Positions 49,590-62,773 are shown, numbered from the stretch's first letter. The stretch: DNA of 64,000 nt from Ceratodon purpureus (GCA_014871385.1 CM026425.1:16014637-16078636); one strand, 5' to 3'. Notes: generated from the sequence alone by a model not told the origin. Numbers and translations: made by a program.

Positions 49590-50771
49590 CACTACTAGAA
49601 AAAACGGGATGGATCAACTAGAAATCAGCTAAAATCTGTTGGGCGCAACAGCGGAACCGCTCTTGAGTTGCTTCCGGGGCACGATCAACTAGACATTGCC
49701 TCGTCCAACACTACCAACAACAACTTGTTTAGATGAAGAGAAACAAACAGCAAGGCCTGGTGGTTGTCGAAGGAGATGGATGACGTGGCGCACAGAGTTG
49801 CGGATGAAAAAATGTACAACGAATGTATAGACGACACTTAACGAAAACAGAGTATCATCCAGTGATAGGATTGTGAAGAGCTCAACATGGAACTTTCAGA
49901 TCAGTCTGCGTAAACATGTTGTATATATGAAAGAACTTTATTTATTTACATGGTGGGACTGTACAAAGGGAACCATGAATACCGACACTATTGAGCGAAG
50001 TTGGAGAAGCTTTCCCCCTAACAGACAGTCTATCATGTAATATCCTGAAACAATTCACTGCATATGAATTGCGTCTAGCTGGGGGTGACACTATAGATTA
50101 CCATGGACGGATTAGCTCCAAAAAATGATTCTGAATGTGTCTAGAGAATACTACCTGCACAGCTTCGAAGCCGCACATATGCACTAATCTAAACACCATA
50201 GGATTTCCGCTACGTATGTACAAAATTGGATTATAGGTCTGACGAGGACACTGAAGATGCGCATGTCTGTTGTGTTTTCTCACTGCCTGTGTGCGACGAA
50301 AATGGCAGTAGACCATGAGTTTGTAAGGAAGGGTCAACGCAGCTCGATCAAAATTATTGAACACACCTACACAGATTCACCAAACATCAATTATAAAATA
50401 ATTGAATCAAGGCTAACCACCATCTCACTGATCTCACTTCGTCCAATACAACACAGCGAACTGCCTTACATTAAGAAAATTAAATCCTCTAGTGCACAAT
50501 AAAATGGAAGAGAGCTCTAACCCTAGGCAGTGCGTGGATAGCAAATTTGAATATAAACAAACCAAATGTAAGGAAACAAATTAATATTTCGGAGGTTTAA
50601 AGAGCAGAAAAACAAACACTGCCACCAAATATTACAAAAACATGCAGAGTGTATGGAGACTGAGAGGAGATCAAAGCAATTAAATGATGAGCTTCAATTA
50701 CGGCAAAACAAAACTCGAGGAAGCAGGAATTCACCGACCAAACTAACAGTGCAGGAGAATGCCCATTTACC
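49590..50771. mobile_element. CACTA element left end with canonical terminal repeat
   Basis: It begins CACTACTAGAAAAAACGGG at 49590, the canonical plant CACTA terminal repeat. The subterminal unit GATCAACTAGA recurs near 49612 and 49684. The rest shows no gene. The matching right end was not found within the window. It may belong to the same element as the DUF4216 relic at 53.5 kb. Confidence 0.65.
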
Positions 50772-51281
50772 TCAGGCTCGGTGATGGTTTGCAATCCACA
50801 TATCTGGATCGGGCTCCATAACGCACCCGTCCTCCACGTACACGGTATAGTTATCGGGGTCCCACAGGAGAGTGCGCAGCTAGTCCAGCTCTGAATTGGA
50901 AAGAGATCCCACAGGAGCAAGACGGAGGCGACGTGAGGCAATTGGAGTCGCCATGTGCCAAGTCGTGCCGAAGATCTCCCAGTTCTGCTGCATGTGTGAG
51001 ACCTCGTAGACTTCGAAAGGCTCCTACGGAACACCAACCTCGTTGGCATAATCCCAGCGCGCGAGACGTAACGCAGCCCACTCCGGACTACTGTCAACGA
51101 CTTGGCGCCACATGGGGCTTGCGAGGCGCACGTTCTCAATGTCTGCAATAGTGCAGACAACATAATCCCCCCGGTTCCACTCATGCGCGGGGTCTAGCAT
51201 CCATGGGGTGTGGCTGTTTACCATCTGCCGTAGCAGATTCCCCAAAACCCCGTCCCTGATCACGATCTCCCAAGATGCCAT
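50772..51281 (-). pseudogene. Unnamed gene with two in-frame amber stops
   Basis: A single frame of 170 codons runs from ATG (51281) to TGA (50772) with no indels, but has TAG at 51026-51024 and 50882-50880. The protein reads MASWEIVIRDGVLGNLLRQM, then VRLASPMWRQVVDSSPEWAA and LRLARWDYA, then EVYEVSHMQQNWEIFGTTWH and ends DPDMWIANHHRA. The LASPMWRQVV-SSPEW part recalls an F-box-like segment, but I do not recognise the family. Both TAG codons could derive from CAG by a C-to-T change. It lies between a CACTA end and a CACTA protein relic, so it may be a captured host gene. Confidence 0.65.
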
Positions 51282-53467
51282 GGTGCAGATGAGAGAGACG
51301 GCAAACACAATGTAGAATCCAGAGAAGAAGGAGCAAGAGAGACAATGGGTAAGCAAGTCCTGATGACATGCAGACTGCAGACTACAGGGAAGTAGAGGGA
51401 AGAAGCAATGCAAGACCCCGAAGAGTAGCCAGAGAGAACCACAGATGGTGCTGAAACGTGAGGAGAACTCACATTATGTAGTGAATCCCAGAGTTGCAGT
51501 ACACCTAAGGCTGCACAGATTGGAGTGACAAGTAGCCTCATCGGATCCCTACGAAGCTCCATCCTAGGTCTAGCATCGCCAGGAGTACCTCATATGATCA
51601 GCAATCACAGAACATCATTAATCACACAATTGAAAATTTGATTCAGGTTATTAGTGCCACATGTAGGAGATTTTTTGTAGGTGTAGTCTTTCTAATCAGG
51701 TTGTGAGGACTTTGAGAGGCATGATTTCAGGGGAAGTATGATGATCACATACTCGTTAATTACAATTATGTGGCGTGACGTAATGCTCCTGGGATCAGAA
51801 TCTCATGATTCACAACATACAAATATCTGCGGTACATACATTATGAGATTCCATTCATTCACAAATGATATTTATGTCTTTCAAAAGGTGTACCTGTCTT
51901 TTTGTAAACGATAGTAATTGCCAGAAAACACTAAATTATAGGGACTAGGATGAAGCACACTGATCTAACGTATTTAATTTGAACTGTCTCGAGGGCTCTT
52001 TACGGAGGGGGGGGGGTATGGCTCTGATCAGGGATTACTGAGCAGCTGGTTACAGAGAATGGGTCTTCTGAGCTAGTGGGAAACGTACCTATGGAGATTG
52101 GCCACTGATGGATTTTTAAAATTTAGAGAAAAGTGCTCTCCGAATTAAAATCTGCATTGTTTCAAAAATCATATACACCCGTGTATCAATTGAAATAAAA
52201 TAAACCTCAAATCGGAGTACATCCCTCGGGTTTAATTAAAGAATAACACTCACTTGTGGAAATAATTTTATGCAATCGACAGTCTAAGCCAGTCAATATA
52301 AGAATGCATGCATACCTCTTTCAGAAGTAGTGAACAAGGAAGTATGGAAAAAAGGAACGGCAAATGGCATGAAATAAATACAGACGGACTCATATAAAAC
52401 TAGCAACATTGAACTGATGTGTTTTAGCAATTACAAGATACTTCAATTTACATGGAGTAGGGAGATGCTCAGTACGTACCTCTGTAGACATTGGTCGTCA
52501 ATGAGGTAATTAGAGAACACGCGATATCAACAAGCAATTTACCAATACTCGAATTATGCAGAGTAGGGGCCATGGTGAGAGAGAAAAAATCAACAGAGGA
52601 TCCAACATCGACGTAAGAAGACATATGAATTCCAAAGTATTTCTTGAAATATTCAAAGGTTAACATGGGAGTCTAAAACATAGTAAGATGACCATCTGCT
52701 CCTGTTTCAGTTAGAGCGTAGATAAGACGCTGAACGACACTTACAAGTGTCAGTAAATGGTCCGAGCAAAACGAAGTCATTAAACCACAATATGCAAGTT
52801 CAGAAATTAATCCAGGAATAAACAACGGGTTGTAATTTCGTGAATAGCCACGTATTTACTGGAAGCTGAAGTGAGGAATACAGGACAATTGACAGAGGAA
52901 AATTGACAGAAAACCGGAGAGAAGAGTTACATGCCTACCAGACCGAGTCCAATTTGAGAACAAGTGTGACGACATGCTATCGCTGAGATATATCCGGGTT
53001 ACTGAGAGGTCATACGAATAACTACATAAATAAACCGCCGGAGAATGAGCATGGCTGTCGAGATGGTAAACCGCGAAACATCCGTAGTCTGGACACCGCA
53101 TGACAGAGAGTCAGTCTGGAGTTCCATACTCCGGTGCTCGGCAAAAAATAGGATCTTTTTTTTTTTTTTGGGCAAAGCAACACTCAGAGTTCATGAGACT
53201 CAATAGGAACTCTGTATACGAACACCTAAATACTGTTGCATTAAGCGAATTCTGCAAGAAAGTCAGCATGGGCTACGGAAAGTGGAAAACGGACCTCGGA
53301 TTGTCCTTTGCATCACTCCTCCTCCGAAGACAGGCCTAAGTCCGCGTCAAAAGTTTCGTTGATGTCAGGTGTATCCTGCTGCAATATATCATTCGGTCTT
53401 ATGACTCGTCCTTCTCGTGTACGAGTCTGCGGTGCCTCGCTTAGGACGGCAGGTGCTTGGGCCCAGG
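51282..53467. other. Non-coding, transposon-derived sequence
   Basis: No coding gene is supported. It contains a G run at about 52006-52016, a T run at 53156-53169 and a CACTACTT-like inverted motif near 52325 that only partly matches a CACTA end. Confidence 0.4.
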
Positions 53468-53977
53468 TTACTCGTTGTCACGTCCATCAGCAAAAAGTTG
53501 ACCATCAACAGCTTCGTCGTTAGTGGCGACCACTCTTTTACCACGAGGATCTGTCCTAATTACTATTTTCCATCCTGGAACATCCAAACAATCTGCATAA
53601 AAAACCTGCTGTACCTGAGAAGGCATTGCAAACGAGTCACGGCCGAAGGGTATCATTCGAGAGAAGTTGGCAATGGTAAACCCCTACTCATCCCGTTTAA
53701 CTGTCGCAGACGCACCCCTGTAGTTTGCCTTAACCCATGTGCCGATAAGGACCACTTGCTTGACAACACCGTAATTTAGTTCAATAATCTCCTCGAGATG
53801 ACCTACGTACTCAACAGTAGCCACTACCGGGTTGGGATCCCTAAGTCCAAAAATGCTCCCATATACATCCAAATGTTGATAAACTGTTGCCTCTTCTCCA
53901 AGCAAATGTGTGTTGGACGGTTGTGTCTGTATATGTCTGCAAAAGCCTCCATCCCACACAGAATTGTGGTTCTCCAT
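53468..53977 (-). pseudogene. CACTA-associated DUF4216 protein fragment with an in-frame stop
   Basis: One frame reads DPNPVVATVEYVGHLEEIIE, then LNYGVVKQVVLIGTWV, KRDE-stop-GFTIANFS, SFAMPSQVQQVFYADCLDVP and GWKIVIRTDPRGKRV. These match in order the DUF4216 domain that accompanies CACTA transposase genes (YYGVIEEIWELDY, DEYGFTLVD, FVLASQAKQVFYV, WSVV). The TAG at 53686-53684 lies where a Tyr is usual. The tnp2 catalytic region expected upstream is absent or displaced by the LINE. It is a dead fragment. Confidence 0.75.
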
Positions 53978-54123
53978 GCGTGATATAATGTAGCACCAAC
54001 ATGAAACGCCCTGTATGCTAACTCATATCCACATCTCTGGCACCAAAGGTGCTAGAGAAGATTGGATTGAAGCAAATCCCAAGGAGTATTCCTGTCAATC
54101 TGTGTGCATCCTGTCGCAGCCCA

Positions 54124-56262
54124 CTAAATGGGGGGAAATCTGGGCTTGTCAAGTGGGCCTTCCATAAGCCCGGTTAAATGTTCCGGCCAGTGGGAACAAT
54201 ATTCCCCAAGTCCCGAGGATTCCCGTAAGAGCTCGAACCACGTCCATGCCATGGAGAGATGTTGACAATCAACTAGTGAGTGCCTGATTGTGTCTAAAAT
54301 GTTTAAATTGCATAATTTACACATGCCATCACCTCCTATACGCATTCTCCATTCTCCTGTAGGTGTCCCCCGACTAGAGCTGGCCAGTTCATTGAAGAAA
54401 CCTTCTTCTGTTTCCAATCATGCCATATCCATTTGAAGAATTTGGCACAATGATCTTTGGTGAAACCTCTGGCTAGTAATTCCGATGTAATCCATACCTC
54501 TTCTTGTCGAATGTGGAGTCCTAGTCTGTATCATTTCCTTACAGTGTAGTTAAAGAATGGAATGGAGGAACTTTTGAAAATTGCTTTCCACATCCATTGT
54601 TTGGGATTCCATTGTAAATCTGCTAAGAAATATTTCTCCAGTAACCATATTGAGTGACCAGGGGGAGGCTGTTGAGTAGGGTTGAATCGAGTGAATGTAC
54701 CGGACAGCAACTCGGACTTCTTGGTAAGCTTGACGAGGTAAGTCAATCAGTTCCTGAGTTTGCAACATCGATGCATGATTATCCTGGACTTTATACTAAT
54801 GCGCATATAGATGCCCCTGCTCTTCATATTGAATATGATAAACGAAGACAATGTCACCATCAACTTTGACTGATACCCATGCTTGAGTGGTGGCAATATG
54901 TCGAGAGGTTGGTCTCCACGGTATATTGTGAATTAAGAGTTGTAGTTGTCGTTGTACCACGCGAGTTCAGGAGTTCAAACTACGTCTCAGGTCTTCAACT
55001 GTTCTCCAATCTTGGTTATCTTCATTCCAAAAATCGCCAATAGTAGTAATTCCTTTCTTGGCCTAGTTGTGGAAATTAGAACCTGGATCAATACCCCAAG
55101 GCAGCCCAGTATTGGAGACTATAAATCTATTACCAAAGAGTGGTTCTCGAAGTATCTCCGGTGGAGTGAAAGGTGGTATCTGCTCCAAGCCTGATTGGAG
55201 TTCACTCGAGTTATTTACGATCCCTCTCCAGAGAATTGAGCCTGTGAGCTTCAATTTATTAACTGGCTGAAGAATCCACTTAATGTGAGCAGGCCACTGG
55301 CCTGAACGCTTGTATGAAACTTGATGTATTCTATACTGAATAAACACCTTCCAGGGTTCAGTCCCGGGCTGCATTCCTCGAACTAAATATTTTGTGAGCA
55401 ATGCCTGTATCTGCGTTGTTGGGTCAAGCACCTGCATTCCCCCTTGAGTTATGGGAAGTATTGCTGATGCCCAGCGGATTCGAGCCCTTGTCTTGTGGTC
55501 AAACTTTCCACTCCATACATAATCCCTTACAAGAGCAGTGATTTTGGCGATGGCTGTGCTTGAAGTAGTGGCACAGGTAGCTATGTACCATATAGAACCT
55601 AAAATTACCTGGTTGACGACTAAAATTCGACCTGCAAGTGATAACCGGTGCTTGTTCCAACGCTGAATTCCGTCACGGATTTTTTGAACCATGAGGCTGT
55701 AGATATCTTCCCGTAGTGCCTTGAAACCAATGAGACAACGTAAATGCTTGGTTGTCTGTCCTTCTTGTAACCAAACCAAGCCAAGGTCGTCTCTCCAGGT
55801 CGAATTGCGAGGAATGTCACTGGCCCATATGGCTCGAGTTTTTGTCCAGTTAAGCTTCGAACCTGAAGCCTCACAGTATAAGTCGAGTACCACCATGGTA
55901 CGATCAAGATTGGAAGGAGTCCCTAGCAGTAGTAAATTCGTATCATCCGCAAACTGGCTGGATCGGGAAGTAGTACCATTGGGAAGTAACAGACCTTCTA
56001 TTTGGTACACCGGGTCATTTAGCATTAACGGTAGGACATTGGCTGCTATCAAAAATAAATATGGAGCTAATGGACACCCTTGACAAACCGATCGATGCAA
56101 TTGAAAGGAATGACCACTGTGTCCATTAACTAAGACTTTGGATTCTGCTGAGGAGTAGAGACATCGTACCCATGCTATCCATGTAAGACTGCAACCCATA
56201 GCTTCCATAGTCTGTTCCAAGAAACGCCAACTTAACGGCAAAGAGGCTGTTCTATTTTCTCT
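54124..56262 (-). mobile_element. 5'-truncated L1-type LINE with reverse transcriptase
   Basis: The main frame (56241-55063, 392 residues) starts inside the reverse transcriptase domain (LSWRFLEQTMEAMG) and contains the palm motif QFADDTNLLLLG, then NKHRLSLAGRILVVNQVI and VWSGKFDHKTRARIRWA. Downstream frames give EVWITSELLARGFTKDHCAK in another frame, then the zf-RVT-type CKLCNLNILDTIRHSLVDCQ. Several frameshifts and stops break it. The endonuclease and the first RT blocks (including the usual DFEKAYD) are missing, as in 5'-truncated insertions. No clear 3' poly-A or target duplication was seen. It lies upstream, in its own strand sense, of the DUF4216 relic and may be nested in that element. 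Confidence 0.88.
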
Positions 56263-58358
56263 ATTTTCACTCTAATTAACTGATTAGTTACAAAAAAATT
56301 CCTAAATGAAACCATACATTTCTTATGTGTAGTAATTTCTTTTGATTCTTGTTCAAAAAAATTAAAATTACTATGAATTTTTATGCAAACTCCTTATGCA
56401 ACTTCATATAAATTAGAAAATACCCTTAGAAATTCCAATTGTTTTCCATAGGTTTGACACACATTGGAGTACATAATAGTAAATGAAAATCATCTACATA
56501 TCTAAAATTACTGTAGTCAAAAGTGCCTTCAATTGTTGAACTTGCAATTGTTATAGAATAGTTAATTTTAGTAATTTTCCAAAAATTTGAGATAGAGTTA
56601 GAAGTGGACTTGATAAACTTCATTCTATTGAGTAAGCTCATATACAACAAATTCTATCTTCATGGTTTGAATTGAATTTTTGTAGGAAAGGTCAAATGAT
56701 TCAAAATACATTACATAGAGATCCATTTTTACTACTTATTTTCCAATGGAGGCACCAAATTAAGTCCCATGGTTGATATCTCTCATGCATGTGGTGTATA
56801 GAAGAATAGTAAAGAGGTGCATAGATAGAAATGGATGGAAAATCCTATTTTTATATTGAGAAACAAGCCTTTTCAGTCATGAAAAGGCCACAAAATGGCT
56901 CTACTAGCATTTAAGCGTAAGGTCAAAGCTTGTGTTGCATTCGTGTCTCCATTTATCCTCAATTGATTTCTAAAGGGATCTATTTATCAATGTATAGATC
57001 TTTACCCTTTTCTAAATTGTACATCGTTAATGAAGTTCCGCATTTTTCTTGTTTAATTTAATAGCCTGCTTAGGCAAAAAATGGTCAATGATGTGGTAGT
57101 TTTTGAAATCTTTATTTAAAAAGGTTCAGCCCATTCCAAATTTGTAGACGAAAGAATTGTAAGTAATTAATAACTTTATAATTTTTTTATTAGAATCTTG
57201 GTTGTAAAAGTCTCGTACAGAAAAGTATCTAAAGGAGAATGATAATCTAACAAACCAGACGTAGATCAATTACGTTGCTAAAGATAAAAGGTTTCTCTAA
57301 TATTATTTATTATTCTCATGTTTTTTTCCATTATGTTTTAATTATGACTTCATTTATTAAATTTTTTAATTAATATGTTTTGGACATTTTGGCTTCTGAT
57401 TCCTTAGGCTTAGAGTAGTGTACTTTCATTCTATGAAAATAAATTAATTCTAAATTTAACACACGGTATCCCTACCTACATGTTTATTAAAAAAACAAGT
57501 TGAAGAATATATTTTCATGGAAGTTATAACCACCGAATTCAAACATTCGACCCAAAAAAAAACATGCATTTACAAATGTTGAACCATCACTCTCAAATAC
57601 ACTTTAAAAGAAACAATTCTCAGTCCAAAAATAGAGAATGGAAAATAAAATAAAACATCCAACATACAAGATACGACATTCATCATCCTTTCATCTACTC
57701 AATGCAATTTCATCGACCACGTTTCCACAGCAAGACCAACTTAGACCAAACAGACACAAAAGAACGCTTCCAGAGCAAACTGTAAAACTATCTATCCCAA
57801 GTCAGGGAATGGTGATATCACGACAATGCTCATAGCAATTTCTGTTCCAGAGGACATTTGGATTCCACTTCACCGTCATCATTGTCATTCCATGCCCAAA
57901 TTCACCTCAAATATGTAATGTCCACCATAGATATGCCAATAGCACAATGCCACACATAGATTTTCCCTGACTCTTTGGATTCAAGCTGCTTTGTTGGGAA
58001 AACCAAAGCTTCGAATGTGCACACAACATCATGTCATTTCGTTGCGAGCATTCATGGAAACGGACTGTTTGAATCTAGGTGACGCTTGAGTTTTGTTGGC
58101 CATGTTATGTGGAGATAGGATTATGACGAGGATGGGTTTTTGTGACGTGGGTTACTTTTGCTCATGAAGATTTGGCCATGGTGATACTGGTTTCTGAGGG
58201 TTTGAAGGAGGGGATTTGCAGGGGACTGTGTTTGAATCTAGCGCTGCAGGAAAAGGGGTTTGATTTTTGTCTGAATTTTCTTCGTTTTTGAGGTGGGGAG
58301 TTTTTTTAGGGTTTAGTGATTGGAACCCTGTTTTAGGGTTTATTGGGTGGAAGAAGCG
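56263..58358. other. AT-rich intergenic region and RBM41-like gene promoter
   Basis: No gene is supported. Its right part (about 58100-58358) is likely the promoter and 5' leader of the next gene. Confidence 0.4.
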
Positions 58359-61035
58359 ATGGCGAATTCTCAGGAAGGAGGTCCGCCTCTGAATTCTCAT
58401 GCTGAATCGACGTTGCAGCTGCTGCTGGATCGCCAGCTTTCCACCACAGGCAGGTACGATGTGATGTGATGAGATGAGATGTGTGCTGTTTGTCATTTAA
58501 CTTTTATTTTGTTTTCTGTCTTGAGAGCACATGATGGATGTGGGTGATGTTGTCCGAAGTCATATGGCTTTGCCCTGTTGCAATCTTGCAAGTGAATGGC
58601 CCTTTCATATCGATGAGCAGAAATTTTACCGTTCATAATGTGATGGTATCATTTTCAAAGTACTCTGCCATGATCTATTTTGAAGTTGGCAACGATCATT
58701 TCGTATTCTCTTAGCATTGTAGTGCAGGAATTCCAGTGCTGTGAGTATCATATTCTGATTCTTGCACAAATAGGTTGGAGCTCGTGGATTTCAAAGAGGC
58801 TACCGAAAGTATGCGTTGCATTGGGCATGCTTCAGGTGGCGTGGCGAGCCTGGCTGAGTTTCAGGAGTATGCGGAGAAGCAACGGCAAGCTGATGAGAAG
58901 GCTTGGGTCTTGCGTGATCTTTTGCAGTCGAAAGGCTTGTCTGACTCTGAGATCAAGTATGAGCTTTTTCTTACACTACCGTTGCAGTTGTGGGTGACTT
59001 CTAATATTGTGTTTGATCAAATATTATCTTGAGCTATGAACATCGCTCATCAGCAGTTGAAGACTCGTTGGTGGTTGGAGCTTCTATTTTAATTAGCATA
59101 AAAGTCTATCTATCTTGCTGTATATCGTCTAATACAATCATAGGAATTTGTTTTGACGCAGCATGGTATATGTTATTCAGGGATCATATTCAGAAGATAG
59201 GAGGAGAAGAGTCTACTTCGCCATTAGGTACTGTGGATAAGGTTTGGGCTTTGCCTATATTTGAACAACGTGAGTCCAAGTTTCAAGCTCGGCATAAATA
59301 CTGTAGACGCCTCGTTTCAGTGTGATAGTTTTCTTCCACGAGCTTGTGGTATGCAATGGCAATTTGTAAAGTCAATCAAAGTATGGTGCGATCGAGTTTG
59401 AGGATCCGATTTCCATATTGTAGGGTGTCTTGAAGCGCAAGAGGTATGGTGCACACCCACGTTTTATGCAAGGGGAAGAAGCTGAGCAACAGCAGCTCAT
59501 GGATCTACACCAAGTATCAGACATAGGCATGGAAAAGGAACATCAAAAGCGTGGACAAGGTCCTAGTTCTTCAGTATCAAGGAGAAATGACGCTATCCCT
59601 GCAGGTAAACCTTCTGTTAGTCATGAGCATCTTGGAATCTCATCACTCTAATCAAGGAAGTCTTAGATCATGTTGGATTGATAACGCTAACCTTGTCAAA
59701 ACATGGGGTTGACGAGGTTTGTGGTTGTGTCTGCCAGCTTCGAGTTTGATAATTTAAGATTGTTTTTCTTTGCTTTGGTTGAAAAGTTTGTGTGCTTTGG
59801 GAATGGGTCTTAGAGTTGATGATCATGGGCGGTCGCAAGACTCTGCTGAATCTTGACCGGGGCGAACTGTTCAAAGGGACTACACCGCAGGTATTGTATT
59901 TGTTTGCCGAAAACTTTCTTCCAGTCTCAGAATTTCGTGGTTACAGTTTGGATTCTATTTCTGTGAAGGTTCTACGAAAATTCTGATCTGAAGAATTGAA
60001 ATGGCGTGATGTCTTTATCCAGTGAAGTGTGCTCATTACTCGTTCCCGAAATCAAATATCTTTAGTTGCTAGAACACTCATTTTAAGCTTTTGATTTTGA
60101 AGGAACGGGCTCGTTTGACAGAAGAGGATGTTCCTAGAAGCGTTAGCGACGTCTTTGCAAGCCCTGCCCCACCTGTCCTTGACATGTACACGTACCTTGA
60201 GCAAAGACGAGTCGGCCCTTGCACGTCGAGTCTAGGACCTTCACGTTTGGAGGACCCTAATCGTTCAGGTAGTGATTGCTCGGCAACCAATGATTTGCGG
60301 GGAGAAAACGGGGAAGGTAGGGCAGCTGCTGTTACCGTTCCCAATATTTCAGAAGAAGTCATTGAAGCCAATCGTATGTCTGAAGAGGAAATCCGTGAAC
60401 TTCCAGGAGGAAAGTTTGTGAATTATACTCCTGGCTCTCCCTCAAGTGTGAGTTTACGATTCAAACCTGATTACCATCTTCCTTCTCACGAATTTTCAAC
60501 TTTCACTGCATTCTTAAAAGATGGTCTACATCTGGGAATCAGAGCGGATTGGAAAAATTTAGCTAGGCTTGACAGGCGGGTTTCACTGTTTGTTTATGCA
60601 GACTCTATACATTAAAAACCTAGCACCAGATGTAGCAGAGCCAGATTTAGTTGGCATCTTTGGCAGATTTGAAATCAGCAGGGAACCAAAGCTGATATAT
60701 CGTTTGATGCAACGTGGACGAATGAAAGATCAGGCGTTTGTAACTTTCGCTGGTATTTATGCATTAGCCACCTTTCGATTGACATTTCCTCTTAAAGCGT
60801 CAATTCCTGATAGTGTTATTGTTCGAAAACTTACGAGGGATGTGCAATTGCAGATGTGGAAACTGCAACAAATGCTTTGAAGTTAGCAAATGGATATATC
60901 CTCAAGGAGAAGCCCCTGGTGATTGAGTTTGCTAGGGGTGCCAAACCACCCACTTCCGTTCCTGCCGAGAGCAGTGACTCTGCTGCAGCCCGGCCCAGAA
61001 GAAGGAAAGGCACGAAAAACCCGTGTTCTTCTTGA
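58359..61035 (+). CDS. RBM41-like RNA-binding protein (U11/U12-65K relative, minor spliceosome)
   Basis: Eight exons join in phase: 58359-58453, 58774-58956, 59181-59241, 59424-59604, 59814-59890, 60103-60447, 60602-60752 and 60854-61035, giving 424 residues (human RBM41 is about 410). The N terminus (LQLLLDRQLSTTG, SLAEFQEYAEKQRQADEKAW, LLQSKGLSDSEIK) parallels the N-terminal block of RBM41. Residues about 285-313 read EANRMSEEEIRELPGGKFVN, then YTPGSPSS, the conserved linker seen before the C-terminal RRM of RBM41 and U11/U12-65K. A single RRM follows (about 315-390) with RNP2 LYIKNL and RNP1 GRMKDQAFVTF, then a basic tail (ARPRRRKGTKN). RBM41 has been reported to bind U6atac/U12-type snRNAs. 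The absence of an N-terminal RRM argues against U11/U12-65K itself. All introns are GT/AG without U12-type donor motifs. Confidence 0.85.
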
Positions 61036-62773
61036 GTTGATATTGCATTTGCCAGAGTTCCAAACTCTTGTATTTTTGTTACTGAATTTTACCAATGCAA
61101 GTGTGTCTCCAACGCACATTTTCGATGAGTTGTATTCCGATTTATCATTCGTGTTAATATAATATTTTCAGCTTTTCAATCTAGTTTCATCACTGATAAC
61201 ATCTCAGGAAAACTTTAATGATCCTACTTCCACCCTCGCATGATTGAACACTAAATAAATTTTAGCCCTAAATCCGAACCTAAAAAAACTTAAGAAATTG
61301 ATAACAGGATGCATACTGGCAACTCCTGTTCAATCAAAATATATGGATAGTTTCAGAACTCCTCAAAAACTGTAATCTCGAACATTTCAAAACGTCCAAC
61401 TAATTATGTCCAAATTTGTATGCTTGCTGCTTCCTACAGGACATAATAACAACACCCTGTAGCACCGTAACTGTGAAAACACATTCCGGGTAAAACAACA
61501 GGTAAGAGGAATAGATGAATCACCTCAAATAGAAATCTGGTAATTGGCAATGCCATGTCACTGTGACTGGTCATATGATGCAAGTCTTTTGACTCACAGT
61601 CACTCCTGTCAACTCCCCTCAGTCGTTGCCATATGTCCATTGCAGCAAGCCAGAAACTTTCCTTTACACGCCCCACGCCCACTCAAACTCCGGGCTTTCC
61701 CTCCGACGCAGCATGCCGCCCCCTCCTCCGTACAACCCCCTCCTTCCCTCCCTCCCACACACCTTCCGTGTCCCCCTCCCATTTTTTAATAAAAAAAAAA
61801 CACTCCTCCCAAAACTAGGCTCAGAAAACTCTTGAAGACGTAAGTTGAATCACCTTCTTTTACGTTGAATTCAGCGGATCACAACAGCAACTATATCAGA
61901 TTAAAAAATAAAAATCCTACCAATTTCCAACAGAAAATGCAAGAACCCTCTCTTGTAACGAACCCAGTTTCCAAAGCTACCACTGCAACCAAAACAACCA
62001 ACTGATCTCTTTCATGTTATGAAACTTCAAAGCCTGGAAAAGAACTTTAATCTGGTTGCAAATGAGGTTGAAGTTGAGAGGTAATTGAGCACTTGCAGTA
62101 CTTTAAACAGCCTCCAGACAGATTCCATCCAGCCCGGAATCCATCACTGCAGGCAGAGACGGAGAGACGGCGTCTGTCTGCGGCAGGCGGCGGCATTGCC
62201 CAAGGCAGAGAGAGAGAGAGAGAGAGAGCAGGACTTCAGCGATTGATTGCTGCATCAGTTGGACAACTTCTCTCTTTCACTCACTCGGTTGGAACTTGGA
62301 GGTGTTTCGGTGATGTATGGAGTGGGCCGCATTTTCTCACTTCACGACTCTCTCCATTGCCATTCCCACATGGCCCACATGCACATCACTTGATGCCGCT
62401 GATATTTTCTAGTCCAATTTCGAATCCACATGCATTTTCACATCATTTTTGCAAGGTAGGTTAGTAGTGTAGTGTGGGAGTTGCAGGGTTTATGTTTTGT
62501 GAGGATGGGATGATGGAATGGAGTGGGTTGCGGTGAAGGTGATTTTTGGTGCGTTTTGAGGGTGAGGGGATGGGATTGTTAGGGTTTTGGGGGAGGATGG
62601 GAGGGGGAGTGGGAGGGGGAGTGGGAGGGATGCTGATGGGCGTGTGGGGTTTCTGAGTGCTAGGGGCGGCGTGGTGGAAGTGAGCGAGGAGCGCAAGAGT
62701 TTTCTGGAGGGGTGATCTTTTTGGGTTTGGAGCGTTTTGAGCGTTTTGGGTTTTTGGTGGTGAGGACGTCAGG
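61036..62773. promoter_or_regulatory. Intergenic region and 5' leader of the CDP-DAG synthase gene
   Basis: No gene is supported. It contains pyrimidine-rich tracts near 61680-61780, a GA microsatellite and a G-rich leader (62460-62773) rich in GGGAG(T/G)GGGAGG units. These are typical of moss 5' leaders, but this is only inference. Confidence 0.4.
62207..62228. repeat. (AG)n microsatellite
   Basis: Eleven AG units lie in the probable promoter of the CDP-DAG synthase gene. Confidence 0.9.

Noticed and set aside
52325-52345. Possible right end of the CACTA element starting at 49590
   Set aside because: Only the outer CACTACT matches when inverted; the rest differs, so I did not use it as a boundary.
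53156-53169. T run as the poly-A tail of the LINE
   Set aside because: It lies beyond the DUF4216 fragment, about 1 kb from the LINE coding end, so the link cannot be shown.
56426-56650. Minus-strand frame with RYVDDF, resembling a reverse transcriptase palm motif
   Set aside because: Only a few residues match, with no neighbouring RT blocks; AT-rich chance frame is more likely.
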